A stretch of 64,000 bases of DNA from Agaricus subrufescens (GCA_029945375.1 CM057069.1:186001-250000), one strand, 5' to 3'; counted from the stretch's first letter, positions 11,607-22,352 are shown. Notes: generated by a model not told the origin, from the sequence alone. Made by a program: numbers and translations.

Positions 11607-14256
11607 ATGCCCGCCATGCCATCCAACCCTGAATCTCCGCGTTCCGATTGGACAACTCAACGCATGATTGATCTAGTACAAAGAAAATTCAATAAAAGGC
11701 CCTGCTGGTATCAAATAGAAGTCGCAAAGGCCTTCTATGCGGGCCGGGATGTCATCGGCTGTGCACCAACAGGAGCGGGGAAGACCCTCTCGTTTTGGAT
11801 CCCCTTGCTGATGGCACAAGAAGATGGACATAAGAAGATTCTATTCGTCATCAGCCCGTTGAATGTACTGGCAAAACAGAATGTTGAGACGCTTACCGAA
11901 GTTGGCATTTCCGCTGTGGCTGTGGCAGCCGAGAACGCGACTTCTTCGACTTTCAAGGTTAGTCACAGCGGCTCTGTGATGCCATCAAGCTTACCAAGAA
12001 GCACAGGATATAAAGCAGGGACGTTACGAAGTGGTTGTAACCAACCCAGAGATCCTTGTAGCAAACACCGAGCTCAAGGAACTCTGGAGCAAAACAATGT
12101 TTACCAAGCGTTTACTGGGGTTTGTGTTTGATGAGGGACACTGTATAAGTCAGTGGGGAGGGTTCCGAAAACAATATCTGGCAGTAGGTATTATACGGCA
12201 CCTCATTGCTGAGCCAATCCCCTTTTATCTCGCTTCAGCCACCCTTCCACCTCCAACCATCAATGAAAGTCGCCGTTTACTTCACATCAATTCCCAATCC
12301 CTCAGCCAAATTCTCTGCTCGAATGATCGTCCAGAGATTTCTCTATGGGTCCAGGTATTGACGCGCCCATTGTCATCCTATGAAGACCTGGCTTTTTTAG
12401 TTCCATATAACTGGCAGACTGGAATGGACAGACCTTGTAAATTCTTAGTTTTCTTCGATGACATTAAGGAAGCGGAAGCAGCCACAAAATTTTTTCGCCA
12501 ACGGCTGCTACCGGAGTATCATTCCAGAGTCGCATGGTTCCACTCAACCATGAGCCAGCGGTATCGTGAAGAGGCAGTGAAGTCTTTTCACCAAGGAGAT
12601 ATCTGGGGCCTATTTTGTATGGACGCATTCGGTCTAGTAAGTAATTACATAGCAATGCTCTCAGGGAAAATACTCACCATTTTTCAAGGGAATGGATGTC
12701 GGTAATGTTGAGATCATCGTTCAATATAAGGCCACTTGCGATTTATGTACGCTCTGGCAACGTTTTGGGCGTGCCGCACAATCACCGGATACAAAAGGGA
12801 TAGGGATCCTGCTGGTGGAAAAGAAGGACACCATTGATGGAAGAAAAGGACGACCGGGGTACAAGCGAAATGCGCAGGACTCACAGAACGGCCGTTGACA
12901 GCGACAGCGCATGCAGGCATCAACCCATGAGGAGGACAGCAGTGGTAGCTTGATGCATGTTGAACATCAAGCTCCGTCTTCCAATTTGATCCCCAAAGCT
13001 TCCGAGGCCACATGGTCCCATCAACGCCAAGAGCAATACACCAGGCCAGAAATAGCACTGGGAGACCCTACCAATACCAAGAAAGGCCGTGCGCCGGGTG
13101 TGATACCAGGGACAGCCCTCGATGATTACATTAACCTGCCCTCGTACGTTTCTTGTCGCCATCTTGTCCCTCAGTTGTATTTTGCCAACAACAAACGAAG
13201 TGAGTGCTGTTATTATGAGTCATCTCGCACACAGTAAACATTTTCCAGTTACCAGGGCTCATGAGTTGTGCGACCCGGGTTCCCATCAAGGCTGTGAGCG
13301 GTGCCGGCCAAAGACCGGCAGTATTTGCTGCGACAAGTGCACCCCAGACGCTTTTTCCGACTTCAGTGCCCCTGTGCTCAACAAGAAACCATCTGCCCCA
13401 CGCCGTTCAATTATACCAAGCCATTATACACAAAGTCCTCAACATTCAAATATGAAAAACAAAATATACGAATGGCAGAAAGAACAAGCAAAGACGCACC
13501 TTGGACCCGGACTGCTCCGTCGGCTAGGTGTTCAATTACTGATGTCAGAGGAAGTGGTTGAACGGATACTTGCCTGCTGGACTGCTGGGAAGATCACTCA
13601 CGTCTCACATTTGTGCAGGGAGACCACCTGGGCCCAGGAATGGATTGAAACTTGCGGTGACTTGCTCATTACCCTCTTAACCGCTTATTCACCCTTTGAG
13701 AAAGTAGAAGAACCGAGTGCCGAGGAAGCTGTCACCCCCTGTCACCAAAGCCAAGAGATCGTCACTCCATCGAACGCTCTCAGTGCCGGCGACACATCCC
13801 CCTCTGCTGTTCCTTCACCTGCACCTCCTGAGTGTAACAGCCGCGAGATGGCACGTGAATCCCTCGTACCCCTTATTGCCAACATGTCCAACCCCTCTCG
13901 CAATTTACCGACTTCCCAAACTCGAATACGTTCACGAAATTGGTGTAGTCAATGTAAACAGGTTGGGCATAATCGTGAGTGATCCGTCTCTGAAAAAGTT
14001 TCACTGTTCATTGCACAATCACAGAATGGTCATGCAAAATCTCCAAGGAGGTGAAACAAGAGCTTATTGAATCTTTGGGACAAGAAGGGGTGCAAATAGT
14101 TACCCAAGGTACCAATTCAATGCTACCAACTGTGCCGATAGCATCCTCGAGTACCATTCCGGCTCCGTCGAAACTACCTATGGCATATGAGTATCTTTGC
14201 ATGTCAAACTTGCATCAATCCTATTTCAACTGGAATACATGGAATCCATACATGCC
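11607..14256 (+). CDS. RecQ-like DEAD/DEAH helicase with C-terminal CCHC zinc knuckle (transposon gene, exons 1-5)
   Basis: Five exons join in frame: 11607-11957, 12007-12636, 12689-13199, 13249-13974 and 14025-14256, with introns of 49-52 nt. With the tail at 20148-20196 the product would be about 832 residues. Visible motifs: Walker A GCAPTGAGKT (residues 51-60), DEGHCISQWG (motif II, DEGH in place of DEAH), SATLPP (motif III), QRFGRAAQ (motif VI; RecQ usually QRxGRAGR), and a RecQ-type zinc cluster CDPGSHQGCERCRP...CCDKC in exon 4. At the exon 4/5 join there is a CCHC knuckle, CSQCKQVGHNQWSC (C-x2-C-x4-H-x4-C). A TGA at 12896-12898 breaks the frame after the helicase core; the surrounding frame stays open on both sides, so it is most simply a CGA-to-TGA mutation. 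The role is probably DNA unwinding in transposition (inference). A Copia element interrupts the last exon. Confidence 0.8.
14252..14256. repeat. Left 5-bp target duplication of the Copia element
   Basis: ATGCC precedes the LTR at 14257 and is repeated at 20143-20147 after the other LTR. Collapsing the two copies restores the helicase frame (…YMP|NTVQRPPG…). Confidence 0.92.
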
Positions 14257-14528
14257 TGTTGACTGTAGACAACGTAGATACGTCAGCTTTCAGCTGAGAG
14301 AGAACAACTGAATTGATATCACCTGTAGACAACGTAGATACGTCACTACAGGAAAACAATGTCAATAGAGAAAGAAAAGGAGGTAAAGGAACACACATAC
14401 GCTTTCAGCTGAGAGAGAACAACTGAAAGCGAATGTAGGAAGAACGCGACAAGTAATCTACGTAGTCACATGATAATCTACACGCATCACCTGACTAATC
14501 TATATAGCGTCTTTATGCATTTTCAACA
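14257..14528 (-). repeat. Copia 3' LTR
   Basis: 272 bp. It contains two copies of a 22-bp motif starting TGTAGACAACGTAGATACG and two copies of GCTTTCAGCTGAGAGAGAAC. The second set forms inverted repeats (CGCTTTCAG...CTGAAAGCG and CCTGTAG...CTACAGG). Such internal repeats are typical of LTR enhancer regions; their role here is inferred only. Confidence 0.93.
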
Positions 14529-14642
14529 CACCCCCACAGAAAGACAGCGTAATAGAATCAGAATAGAGAAGTGGTTGAATAGAAGAACAACATGAATAAT
14601 TGTGAAGAGAAATGAGAAATAAAAGAATGTTGAAACAGTTTT

Positions 14643-17600
14643 TCATGAAGGAAGAATGACGATACCCAAAGATTCACGATGTTTTTCAAACAGCGGTTGT
14701 GATAATGGCTTGGTCAGGATGTCAGCAGGCATCTCGGCGGTTGGTAGCCAAGAGGTTTTGAGTTCTTTACCCATATACTGGCGGAGAAAGTGGTGCCGTA
14801 CATCGATGTGCTTGGTTCGAGATGAAATGACTTCACGATTAGCAATTGATATAGCTGCGGAATTGTCACAAAGGATAGGATAAGAAAATGGTATAGGAAT
14901 ATCCAGAAGCATCAAGAACGTTCGGAGCCACAGTGCCTCCTTGACTGCATGAGTCAAGGCGTAGTATTCGGCTTCTGCGGATGACAAGGCTACCGACTTT
15001 TGTTTGACCGCCGACCAGGAGATACAGCAACCGAAGAAGAAAAAACAAAAACCTGCTATGCTTCTTCGATTGTTGATGTCCGACGCCCAATCAGAATCTG
15101 AAAAACCGCAATGTTGGATAAAACCTTGAATACTCGGCGGAAACTGATCATTTCTTCGTCCGAATATCATCCCCATTTTTCTAGTGCCTGCAATATAACG
15201 CAAAACGTTCTTGGCTGCTATCATGTGTTTTCGTGTAGGGCTAGAGTTATGTTGACCCAGAGTCATGCATACATATGCTATATCGGGTCGAGTGCACAGG
15301 GAAAGATATAGAAGACTTCCGACTAGACTTTGATATTTGGGTTTCAAATCTTCGTCAGAAATTGCAGGGAGTGCTCCCGGGGGAGGTTCCTTCATTTCTG
15401 AGAGCTGTGTCTTGATCGGTATCCCAAGTGGAGGCACGTCGACCATATTATAATCTTCTAGCAAATCGGAGATAAACGCTTCTTGTGACAAATATACAAT
15501 TCGCTTTGAACGATCTCGTATGATCCGACAGCCAAGATATAATTGCGCAGGGCCTAAGTCAACAATTGTAAGACGTTTGCGGAGTTGCATCAGGAACCAG
15601 TCGTATAGTTCTCGATTTGTGCAAGCAGTTAGGCCATCATCCACATGAATTGGTACAAAGAGTTGGAGTTTTCCTGAACGCGGCATGGGAATGGTAGGGT
15701 CGGGTGGAGTAGTCCATGAACCGTAAAAGAAAGCATGATCGACTTCACTCCGCTTCATGCCAATGCCGCTCATTACTGTTAAAATCAATTGATAAAACTC
15801 GTAGGCTGCTTGTTTAAGACCATAAAGCGCTACGTTGAGTTTCAACACTAATGAAGGATCGGCAAGTGGGAAGCCTGGGATTTGGCGGATATATATGTCT
15901 TGTCGTAAACGCGCATGAAGGAAAGCGGTTTTACAATCCCAGCCATAGAGTTCAAGATCGTTCACTGCCGCAAGTGAAAGGACTACCCTGATGCTCGCCA
16001 TTCTCGTCACCGGAGCATATGTTTCACCATAGTCTTCGGGACGCTGACTGAAACCCTTCGCTACTAACCGGGCTTTTTCTTCTCCTTCCTTTGGCACCCC
16101 CATATCGTCCAGTTTAAATGCAAACACCCATCTCACGTCAATAGCTTTACGTCCTTTCGGTAAAACACACTCATCCCAAGCTTTCATTTTCATCAAACTT
16201 TCGTATTCCCTTTCCATCGCTCTTTTAAACATTTCCCAATCCCTTCGTTTTTGTGCCTCTCGATAACTCTCCGGCGCCTTGTTGTAACCATATGACGTTG
16301 CTACCATCGCTATGGGATTATCCAGTAGAAGTAATCTCGTCAAGATATCTTCACATTCCTCCATCGCGAGTTTAGTAAATTCAGCCACATAGTCTCCATG
16401 AACGATCTCTTGTGTATCTCCATATGCGATGAGAGCCCTGATGGTTTCCGGTGAGTGAATTGGTTTGTTTCCCACATTCCGTTTTGATCGTCTGATGGCA
16501 CGTTCTTTGATCTCATCAAGATACATTTCTCCTTTAGCTGTTCGTACTCGGCGTACATCAACACCCCCATCCAACGAGGTTGGAAGAATAAGAGGGCGCG
16601 GAGTACCCAGGCGACCAGGACGTGACTCATCGAACACGACATCAGCGGAAAACGAATAAGAGCCAGATGTGGAGCGGACACGCCAGCCAATTCTACCCTC
16701 CTCGTAACCAACGAAAATTGCTTCATAGCGGCGAGGACCAGCTTTAGTACGCTTTTCTGGAGGTATGATGGGATAGCACAGGCACCCCCATACACGAAGG
16801 TGAGAGAGGTCTGGCTTATGACCAAAAATACGTTGAAAAGGAGTAATACCAGATGGCAGAGTGGAAGTAGGTAGCCGGTTCCGGAGGTATTGAATCGTCA
16901 GGACAGCATCTCCCCAAAATTGATCAGGCAAGCCTGAAGCAGCGAGAAGTGTCTGGCATCCATCCTCGAGAGTACGTATGAATCGTTCAGCTTTTCCATT
17001 CTGATAATGAGCATAGGGAGCAGTCACTTGAGCAAGAACACCTGTTGAACGCAGGTGGTCCCCGAGCTTACCCGCAACAAGTTCCTTAGCACCATCAAGA
17101 CGAACGGATCGAACAGAAGCAGAACACTGTTTCAACAGGAACGCTTCAGCCAAACAAAACGATTCAAAAACATCCGTTCGGGAGGAAAGCAGATATGTAA
17201 AACCGAAATTGGAATAATCATCCAATATGGAAAAAGCATATCTGGCCTTCGAAGGAGTCCGAACCGGCCAAGGACCACATACGTCAACATGGAGTAGGCC
17301 CCCGACGATATCAGCACGACCACCACGAGAGGGATGACTCTGTTGAGCTCCCTTTCCGATAGTACAGGAAGGACAAATATCGCGGACGAAATCGCCAACA
17401 ACAGTCACACCTTTCACATAATCTTTTGTGAGTGCTGAACGTGTGGCATCGAGACCCAGATGACCGAAGCGTTGATGCCAAAGGTCAGGTGTCAAAGGGA
17501 TCGAGGTAAGGAGAGATATTGCCCCAGAGGAAAGCTGTCGGAGGGTATTGATATATTGACAGCGTAACCATGAAAGTCCGCCGCAAGAAGTGACTGGCAA

Positions 17601-19790
17601 ATCGAGAAGAGTACCGTCGACGCGAGCCAGTGAAAGAGCTGTTACACCGGGAGATGTAAAGGAGCACGATACACCCGAAGAAACAAGTCGACCGACGGAT
17701 AGGAGGTTAACTGGAACTGCTGGAGCGAAGAGACAACCACGCAGTTGAACGCGAAGAAGTCCTGAGGGGGAATTAAAGCAGAGGCATACAGTACCACGGC
17801 CAAGGATAGGAAGTTGAGAGTTATTAGCGGTAGACACAGGTACCGTGAATGAATCATCGAGCGTTGAGAAAAGATCTTTGTTATTGAAGATGTGATGAGT
17901 CGAGCCCGAATCCAGTAGAGCCTCGAAGGAGCCGATAAATCTCTCATCTTCTAGCATGACAAGGTCATCATCACTCGCTTTGCAATTCATCACAACGGGT
18001 GGATAGAGAGAAGAAGAGAAATCGGCATTAATGGAAGACGGCAGTACAACATTCGCACTATACATTTCGTCATCATTGTCCCCACCCCCATCGTCCAAAA
18101 CAATTTCATCAACAGCTTCAACTGGTTCCTCAGCCTGAGCGGTAAGATGAGCCTGAGGTCGTGGTTTGAAATTTGGATCACGACGTGTAGAAGAATTCGC
18201 AGCAGGAGGTTTTGCAGCTGATGTAGAAGGAACTGTATTACGATCGCGATCTCGAGTAAGAGTTTTCAAGGAAGAGGAGCTGTCTTTCAAGCGGAAATTA
18301 TGAAGGATCGATTGATCAAGTAGACGTCGAATGGTGCTGAAGACGAAATCGACTCTCAAGTTAGGATTTGATGCGACTTGATCATAGGCGTCAGTTTTTA
18401 TGGACGCGATTATTCCAAAGGAGGGGAGCGGACGGAAGAAGGTATCGAGAGCATGGACAGCATCGATTCGATATTGAGAATCGCAAACTCGGCTAAAGTC
18501 AGCGAGCCAGCGTTTGCAATATCCCTTGATGTCAGTACCCGGCTTCAAATGGAGAAGGTCCTCCCATACTGATCTCCCGCCAATCCAATCACGATTGGAA
18601 TGATGAAGACGTAACGCTTGGTATATCTCTCTCGCGTTACCACCTCGTTTGACCGTAGCGATTGACCCAGCCACTTCTTTAGTGATTCTTCCCAAAAGGA
18701 CATGTCGTGCGATGCTATCCACAGACTGCCAGTTTCGTGCAGCATGTAGTTCATCATTTGTGGGGGAAGCGGATAAAGTAGGGCAAATCGACATGGAGTA
18801 AATTTGATTTGGGGGATCGTATGCAGGGTCGTAAATGTGGTCCAAATATCCAAGGCCGTCGAGTATCGTTCGGACACCATCATCCCAAGCATCGAAGTTT
18901 GATGATCCCTCCAGATAGTCCAAGTTTGAAAGAGAAGGGATAGTACGAGGAGAAGAATTAATAAGAGAAGGAATAGAAGAATTATTAATTATAGGTGCAG
19001 CAGTCGACGCCGGTACTACATAAGAAGGGGGGGGTTGAAGCGAAGGTGGCTGCTGTCCATATGGCAATCCTTGAGTAGGATGCGAAGAAAAATTAAAAGG
19101 TTGAGAATAAGGTTGAGAAAAAACATGCTGAGGAAAGAAATAAGGCTGTGTTTGGTTTTGAAAATAAGGAGGATAAGGAGGATGATTATAATTTGAAACG
19201 AAATTATTGGTCGGATGAGGAGGATGTTGTGAATAATTATTTTGAAAAGGTGGATGAACTGGTGGAATTGGTGGAACTGGTGGAATTGGTGGAACTGGGT
19301 AATTAGGAACGAATGGTGAAGGTAAGGAAGGAGTGCCCGAAGGTCTATTCCCCAAAATTGGTGAAGGGGTAAGACTTGTATTTTCTGAATGCAAAAAGGG
19401 GGATTGAGGCGACTGCTCATGAATCGTTGGCAATGCCGGATGTGAAGAAAAATGGGGATTAAAGGTGGGAGCTTCGGGCGCTGAAGGGTGAAGGGAATTA
19501 TTGGATATATGCGCAAAGCGCTGAATCGGAGGAAAATGAATGTCTATGCTACCAGACGAAGGATTACTATTTAATGAAGAAGAATGTGAAACAGAAGGAT
19601 TCAAAAAAGGATGATTTGGTTGTGAATTTGAAAGCAAAATACGGTTACCATCTGGAGGGTTCAATGCTTGTGATATTGAGGAAGTGTCATTGCCGAAATT
19701 TGGTGGGGGATTTCGTAGTTGTCGTCCAGGCATAATTTTATGATTGTATGCGGTTGAATAACTTGGTTTGGGTGGATATATGCGTTGCAA
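14643..19790 (-). CDS. Copia Gag-Pol polyprotein
   Basis: An intact 1715-residue frame in the usual Copia order. A long P/S/N-rich N-terminus with repeated PPVPPIPP-like runs (about residues 1-280) is followed by a Gag region (UBN2-like, FDAWDDGVRTIL...), protease LLDSGSTHHIF, GAG-pre-integrase with H..H..C..C (LWHQRFGHLG...CPSCTIGK), and integrase with D (HVDVCGPW), D (VRLDGAKE) and E (GKAERFIRTLED). Reverse transcriptase has AFKLDDMGVPKEGEEKARLVAKGF and the VPIHVDDGL catalytic box. RNase H has SDSDWASD and SSAEAEYYAL. No CCHC zinc knuckle is visible between Gag and protease, where one is usual. Start chosen at the first ATG, 80 bp inside the 5' LTR. Confidence 0.95.
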   Translation of the reverse strand: MQRIYPPKPSYSTAYNHKIMPGRQLRNPPPNFGNDTSSISQALNPPDGNRILLSNSQPNHPFLNPSVSHSSSLNSNPSSGSIDIHFPPIQRFAHISNNSLHPSAPEAPTFNPHFSSHPALPTIHEQSPQSPFLHSENTSLTPSPILGNRPSGTPSLPSPFVPNYPVPPIPPVPPIPPVHPPFQNNYSQHPPHPTNNFVSNYNHPPYPPYFQNQTQPYFFPQHVFSQPYSQPFNFSSHPTQGLPYGQQPPSLQPPPSYVVPASTAAPIINNSSIPSLINSSPRTIPSLSNLDYLEGSSNFDAWDDGVRTILDGLGYLDHIYDPAYDPPNQIYSMSICPTLSASPTNDELHAARNWQSVDSIARHVLLGRITKEVAGSIATVKRGGNAREIYQALRLHHSNRDWIGGRSVWEDLLHLKPGTDIKGYCKRWLADFSRVCDSQYRIDAVHALDTFFRPLPSFGIIASIKTDAYDQVASNPNLRVDFVFSTIRRLLDQSILHNFRLKDSSSSLKTLTRDRDRNTVPSTSAAKPPAANSSTRRDPNFKPRPQAHLTAQAEEPVEAVDEIVLDDGGGDNDDEMYSANVVLPSSINADFSSSLYPPVVMNCKASDDDLVMLEDERFIGSFEALLDSGSTHHIFNNKDLFSTLDDSFTVPVSTANNSQLPILGRGTVCLCFNSPSGLLRVQLRGCLFAPAVPVNLLSVGRLVSSGVSCSFTSPGVTALSLARVDGTLLDLPVTSCGGLSWLRCQYINTLRQLSSGAISLLTSIPLTPDLWHQRFGHLGLDATRSALTKDYVKGVTVVGDFVRDICPSCTIGKGAQQSHPSRGGRADIVGGLLHVDVCGPWPVRTPSKARYAFSILDDYSNFGFTYLLSSRTDVFESFCLAEAFLLKQCSASVRSVRLDGAKELVAGKLGDHLRSTGVLAQVTAPYAHYQNGKAERFIRTLEDGCQTLLAASGLPDQFWGDAVLTIQYLRNRLPTSTLPSGITPFQRIFGHKPDLSHLRVWGCLCYPIIPPEKRTKAGPRRYEAIFVGYEEGRIGWRVRSTSGSYSFSADVVFDESRPGRLGTPRPLILPTSLDGGVDVRRVRTAKGEMYLDEIKERAIRRSKRNVGNKPIHSPETIRALIAYGDTQEIVHGDYVAEFTKLAMEECEDILTRLLLLDNPIAMVATSYGYNKAPESYREAQKRRDWEMFKRAMEREYESLMKMKAWDECVLPKGRKAIDVRWVFAFKLDDMGVPKEGEEKARLVAKGFSQRPEDYGETYAPVTRMASIRVVLSLAAVNDLELYGWDCKTAFLHARLRQDIYIRQIPGFPLADPSLVLKLNVALYGLKQAAYEFYQLILTVMSGIGMKRSEVDHAFFYGSWTTPPDPTIPMPRSGKLQLFVPIHVDDGLTACTNRELYDWFLMQLRKRLTIVDLGPAQLYLGCRIIRDRSKRIVYLSQEAFISDLLEDYNMVDVPPLGIPIKTQLSEMKEPPPGALPAISDEDLKPKYQSLVGSLLYLSLCTRPDIAYVCMTLGQHNSSPTRKHMIAAKNVLRYIAGTRKMGMIFGRRNDQFPPSIQGFIQHCGFSDSDWASDINNRRSIAGFCFFFFGCCISWSAVKQKSVALSSAEAEYYALTHAVKEALWLRTFLMLLDIPIPFSYPILCDNSAAISIANREVISSRTKHIDVRHHFLRQYMGKELKTSWLPTAEMPADILTKPLSQPLFEKHRESLGIVILPS

Positions 19791-19870
19791 TCTATCCTGA
19801 TAATCTATAACTCGTGAGCTGTTTGAAATCTAACGTACCCTACAGTCGGTTTATGGCGGGGCCCATAACC

Positions 19871-20142
19871 TGTTGACTGTAGACAACGTAGATACGTCAG
19901 CTTTCAGCTGAGAGAGAACAACTGAATTGATATCACCTGTAGACAACGTAGATACGTCACTACAGGAAAACAATGTCAATAGAGAAAGAAAAGGAGGTAA
20001 AGGAACACACATACGCTTTCAGCTGAGAGAGAACAACTGAAAGCGAATGTAGGAAGAACGCGACAAGTAATCTACGTAGTCACATGATAATCTACACGCA
20101 TCACCTGACTAATCTATATAGCGTCTTTATGCATTTTCAACA
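19871..20142 (-). repeat. Copia 5' LTR
   Basis: Identical by eye to 14257-14528 over all 272 bp, with the same internal duplications. Transcription of the element would start here and run leftward across the helicase's last exon. Confidence 0.95.
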
Positions 20143-20147
20143 ATGCC

Positions 20148-20196
20148 GAATACTGTTCAACGCCCACCTGGTTCCCAGGATCCATCTCGCTCTTAA
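20148..20196 (+). CDS. Displaced 3' end of the RecQ-like helicase
   Basis: Sixteen codons that continue exon 5 in frame once the Copia element and one ATGCC are removed (NTVQRPPGSQDPSRS, then TAA at 20194-20196). In the present arrangement the helicase would instead read 18 codons into the LTR and stop at 14311. The stop lies 9 bp from the stop of the convergent DUF6589 gene. Confidence 0.8.
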
Positions 20197-20205
20197 AAGT
20201 GGCTA

Positions 20206-22281
20206 CTAGAACATCTCGTCAACAAATAGGCTTCCGTCGTCTTGAACTTCTGTCTGCTCGAGGTCATATTGGCTCTGCTCATCTTCTTCGTCTTCGCTGT
20301 ACTCCCCTGCATCAAGGCCTAACTCCGCTCTGTACTTGCTCTGTGTCTGGGTGCTCTTGGTGCTTGTCCTCAACTCTGCTGCCTCCGTTCTCAGCTGCTT
20401 CTGTGCCTCGGCCTCTCGCATCAACCTGTCCCTGTCTTGATTTACCAACGCAGTCAACTTGACCATACCTATATGTATAGTATCAATAATTTTATGTTCT
20501 TGGTGTCGTCCGCAATAGATTCATGGACTCACTCTTTCTCCATATATTCGCGCAATCTCCTGAATGTGGCTTGCATTTTTGGAGGATGATGCCGACTTGT
20601 TCTGTGTGTCAAGCAAAACATCTGTTCAAACTGATGTCGAACATCTTTATACACTTCAATTAGAGGTGACGCATCAACCATTCGATTGACGGTATGGTTA
20701 GACCCCATGCCACCAAAGATTCGTTTGATATAAAGATTGTTGTGTTCGATAACCCAGTCTACACCGTGAAAACTGTTTTTGCGACCGGTGGGATTGACTA
20801 AAGAGTTCATCCTTATGGCATTTCTAACATCAAAGAGCATCAGAAAAAAGATTTAGTGAAATTGTGCAAGAAATACACTCACGCGAGTGGTTTGGGATAA
20901 TGGACATACATATTCTCCAGGTAGCGAAGGATACCCCGTGCATATTTAGCTTTGCCACATCCCATGAAGTAATACATCCATTCGACGAGGCAAGCATCGA
21001 GTCTCCCCATATCTCCGTGATTCATAGCATAATTCGTCTCCTCATACAGGAGAAAATCTTTGTGGTAAACCCTCGTCTGTTCAAAGACTTTGTCATCATC
21101 CACCCCACTGTCTGATGACGTGTCCGGGGGAGCAACGACTGTCTGTGCAAGATGAGTTGCGATTTCATGAATCTCCGTCCACTCCGGCCTAGTCTTGACC
21201 CACTCTTCCAGCGATGAGAATTCAGGATGACGCCGACATACTTCCACATGCCACGCGTCCAGCCGAAGCACAATACCAGCATGAAGTATCACCTCGTGAA
21301 GCTGGCGGAATGTAGGGTTTGTTTGAATTTTTTGCCTCTCGACAGGCCGTAGTTTAATGATATAACTCATTAGAGATGCAGGATTTTTTCCGGGATCAAC
21401 TGTCTGGATGTGCCATCTCCAAATGGCGTCAGCACACGCCATTCGTGCGTGAAACCATCCATGGCAATAAACCTGGGCTTGAAATCTCAAGCCCGGGCTC
21501 ACATCGTCAATTCGGGAATCCTGGAGGCTATGGACATGTTGTCCTGTCAACAGATCGCCGAAGACAGGAATTGCAGTGATGCCAGAATTAATGGGAGTAC
21601 GATTACTAGTCCTCTTTGACGTCGTGTCTTCCCATAGGTTTGATTGTGAAAAGAATTCTTCCAAGACTGTAGCATTGGTTGCTGGTGTGCTGGGGCCCAT
21701 TTTCGAAGCACGAAGGGGTACTGGCTTTGTCTTCACGAGGGGTATGCAGTCGATTTCCTCTGGTTCTCCCAATTTCTCCTTGAATACCGAAAACTCTGGT
21801 GGACCGTATGTAATGAGGTCAAACAAGAACTTCCAAACGTTGAAGCGATCTTGTATTGATTGCCCTTGTGCATCAAGTTCATTGTACTTCGACGGCAAGC
21901 TAGCCATGAGTTTGGCTGTAGTTGGGGGAAGTGGTGGGTTGGTTAATAGTTCTCGTAAGTGGTCCGAATAATCGAGGTCGTCCTTTGTTGTTATAGGGTG
22001 TAAGGGAAACATTGATGCCATTGTCAAATGGACAAGGGTATCTGTAGTGGAACTCTCTGCAGTCGGAAGAACATGGGGTAAGTTGACGTCTAGATTGTCG
22101 TAGGCATATGATGCTAAAAGTGTTTTTCCTAGGTTTTCAATTTCCTGGTATGCGTCCTTAGAAAGATTCTGTATGGCACGATTGATTGATGTGACCGAAA
22201 TTGAGACACCAAGGTGCGATAAGAAGTTTCGTGTTTGCTCAGAGACGTTGCAGGACTGCAAGAAGACACCAACTAACGCTT
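20206..22281 (-). pseudogene. DUF6589 protein, candidate transposase, 3' portion
   Basis: Three exons on the minus strand. The largest (down to about 20879) contains SYAYDNLDVNLPHVLPTAES, VFGDLLTGQHVHSLQD, GWFHARMACADAIWRWH and NYAMNHGDMGRLDACLVEW. The next (about 20529-20830) contains NSLVNPTGRKNSFHGVDWVIEHNN. The last is an acidic coiled tail (RLMREAEAQKQLRTEAAEL...EDEEDEQSQYDLEQ). These blocks match DUF6589, an uncharacterised family abundant in Agaricomycetes. The acidic residues in YDNLD, FGDLLT and IEHNN are spaced as in an RNase H-fold DDE enzyme, which I offer as inference. A LINE inserted at 22281 separates this part from the N-terminus at 45135-45878. With the nonsense codon there, the gene is broken. 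Confidence 0.75.
22268..22281. repeat. Left target-site duplication of the LINE
   Basis: ACCAACTAACGCTT precedes the poly(T) run and recurs at 45122-45135; the last T is ambiguous with the tail. Joining the two flanks restores the DUF6589 frame (…SMQALVG|VFLQSCN…). Confidence 0.92.
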
Positions 22282-22352
22282 TTTTTTTTTTTTTTAAATC
22301 AACATTTATTAAGCGCTGCCCGATCGCGTAGCGCTCCTGACCGGAGGTCAGG
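22280..22352 (-). promoter_or_regulatory. LINE 3' end: poly(A), AATAAA and paired stem-loops
   Basis: Just upstream of the A16 tail lie AATAAA and two inverted repeats: AGCGCT...AGCGCT (22312-22335) and a 7-bp stem with a 3-nt loop, CCTGACC-GGA-GGTCAGG (22336-22352). Structured 3' ends are used by several LINE reverse transcriptases to recognise their own RNA. Confidence 0.6.

Larger units (their letters stand above)
14257..20142 (-). mobile_element. Full-length Ty1/Copia LTR retrotransposon, antisense to the helicase
   Basis: Two 272-bp LTRs (TGTTGA...TCAACA) that I find identical, a 5-bp target duplication ATGCC, and one uninterrupted polyprotein frame. The element reads on the minus strand. 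A candidate primer-binding site starting TGGGCCCCGCC lies just inside the 5' LTR (RC of about 19850-19867), and a short purine-rich tract (GTGGGGGTG) precedes the 3' LTR at 14529-14538. Identical LTRs and an open frame indicate a very recent insertion, the youngest datable event in the nest. Confidence 0.95.

Noticed and set aside
11607..14256. Subtelomeric TLH-type RecQ helicase marking a chromosome end
   Set aside because: The gene is bounded by TIRs and a target duplication, no telomeric repeats are present, and host genes lie on both sides.
14257..14528. Short repeated motifs in the Copia LTR as a CRISPR-like array
   Set aside because: Only two copies of each motif, unequal spacing, inside an LTR that is duplicated as a whole; and the organism is a eukaryote.
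16340..17947. Several frames of 60-160 codons inside the Copia region
   Set aside because: All are shadows of the intact 1715-codon polyprotein.
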